Positions 5,398 through 5,511 of a stretch of DNA of 5,511 bases are shown here, in pieces. The DNA comes from Deltaproteobacteria bacterium (GTDB lineage: Bacteria > Desulfobacterota > DSM-4660 > Desulfatiglandales > HGW-15): the NCBI GenBank assembly GCA_020060215.1, contig JAGVAP010000097.1:1-5511 (forward strand), in the 5' to 3' direction. Numbering within the stretch: the stretch's first letter is position 1; each line of letters starts with the position of its first letter. Made by a program: the position numbers and the translations under genes. Under the pieces are notes generated by a model. It saw only the letters and a program-made list of their open reading frames with translations. It was not told the DNA's origin and did not search any database.

Positions 5398-5511
5398 TCC
5401 GCCTGCTACGATATAGCTACCCATGTCCTGGATAAAGACTCGGATCCTCAAGTCCTGAAACCGTGGTTCGCCACCCTTTCTCCCTGGGGACCTCAGCTTT
5501 TTCTACAATCA

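Larger units (their letters stand above)
5200..5511. other. Gene-free right-hand region (312 bases)
   Basis: No convincing coding region is seen here on either strand. The stretch holds the leader, palindrome and promoter of the leftward CBS-mutase operon (5200-5291), the overlapping inverted repeats (5316-5344) and the rightward promoter candidate (5370-5397). From about 5400 to 5511 the sequence is less GC-rich. It may be the leader of a rightward gene or the tail of a leftward gene beyond the window. No tRNA or riboswitch pattern was recognised. Confidence 0.5.

Noticed and set aside
5417..5509. A 30-codon open frame on the minus strand entering from the right edge (ending SLYPGHG, TAG at 5417-5419).
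   Set aside because: It could be the tail of a leftward gene, but 30 open codons are expected by chance and its third-position GC is much lower than in the genes of this window.
1..5511. CRISPR arrays, tRNA or rRNA genes, insertion sequences or attachment sites.
   Set aside because: No regularly spaced repeats, cloverleaf patterns, transposase-like proteins or flanking terminal repeats were seen.

Overview
The window is GC-rich, densely coded bacterial DNA with five complete genes and one gene cut by the left edge. A split methylmalonyl-CoA mutase (separate catalytic and B12-binding polypeptides), a Na+-translocating decarboxylase beta subunit and a two-CBS-domain protein suggest an anaerobic, propionate- or succinate-metabolising bacterium. 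A Desulfobacterota (former Deltaproteobacteria) type lineage fits best. This assignment is inferred from gene content and protein style; no rRNA or other marker is present.

Layout. Positions 3-395 (+) hold the C-terminal part of a SAM-dependent methyltransferase. A 228-base gap follows, with a hairpin at 474-504, a TTGACA-type promoter candidate at 509-537 and a leader hairpin at 559-587. A plus-strand pair comes next: an OadB/MmdB/GcdB-family decarboxylase beta subunit (624-1769) and, 23 bases later, a 156-residue protein with a signal peptide and a C-terminal membrane anchor (1793-2263). Positions 2264-2442 are a convergent intergenic region with inverted repeats but no clear U-tract terminator. 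The minus strand then carries, in transcription order, a CBS-domain protein (5199-4702), the mutase large subunit (4587-2905) and the mutase small subunit (2853-2443). A good sigma70-like promoter lies at 5262-5291, with a perfect 13-bp palindrome just downstream of its expected start. The right end (5200-5511) has no convincing gene. It carries this promoter, GC-rich inverted repeats and a second, rightward promoter candidate.

How the genes fit together. The mutase interconverts succinyl-CoA and methylmalonyl-CoA. A Na+ pump of the OadB family can couple decarboxylation of methylmalonyl-CoA to propionyl-CoA with Na+ export, or in principle run in reverse during propionate oxidation. The convergent neighbourhood therefore makes methylmalonyl-CoA the most attractive substrate for the pump, although the sequence does not prove it. 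The most unusual element is the small membrane protein after the beta subunit. It sits where a gamma (OadG) subunit is often found and ends in an OadG-like membrane helix, but it has a signal peptide and an exported domain in front of that helix. It may be a non-canonical accessory subunit of the pump. The CBS protein leading the mutase operon is a candidate nucleotide-sensing regulator. No carboxyltransferase, biotin carrier, epimerase or MeaB-type chaperone gene is present in the window.
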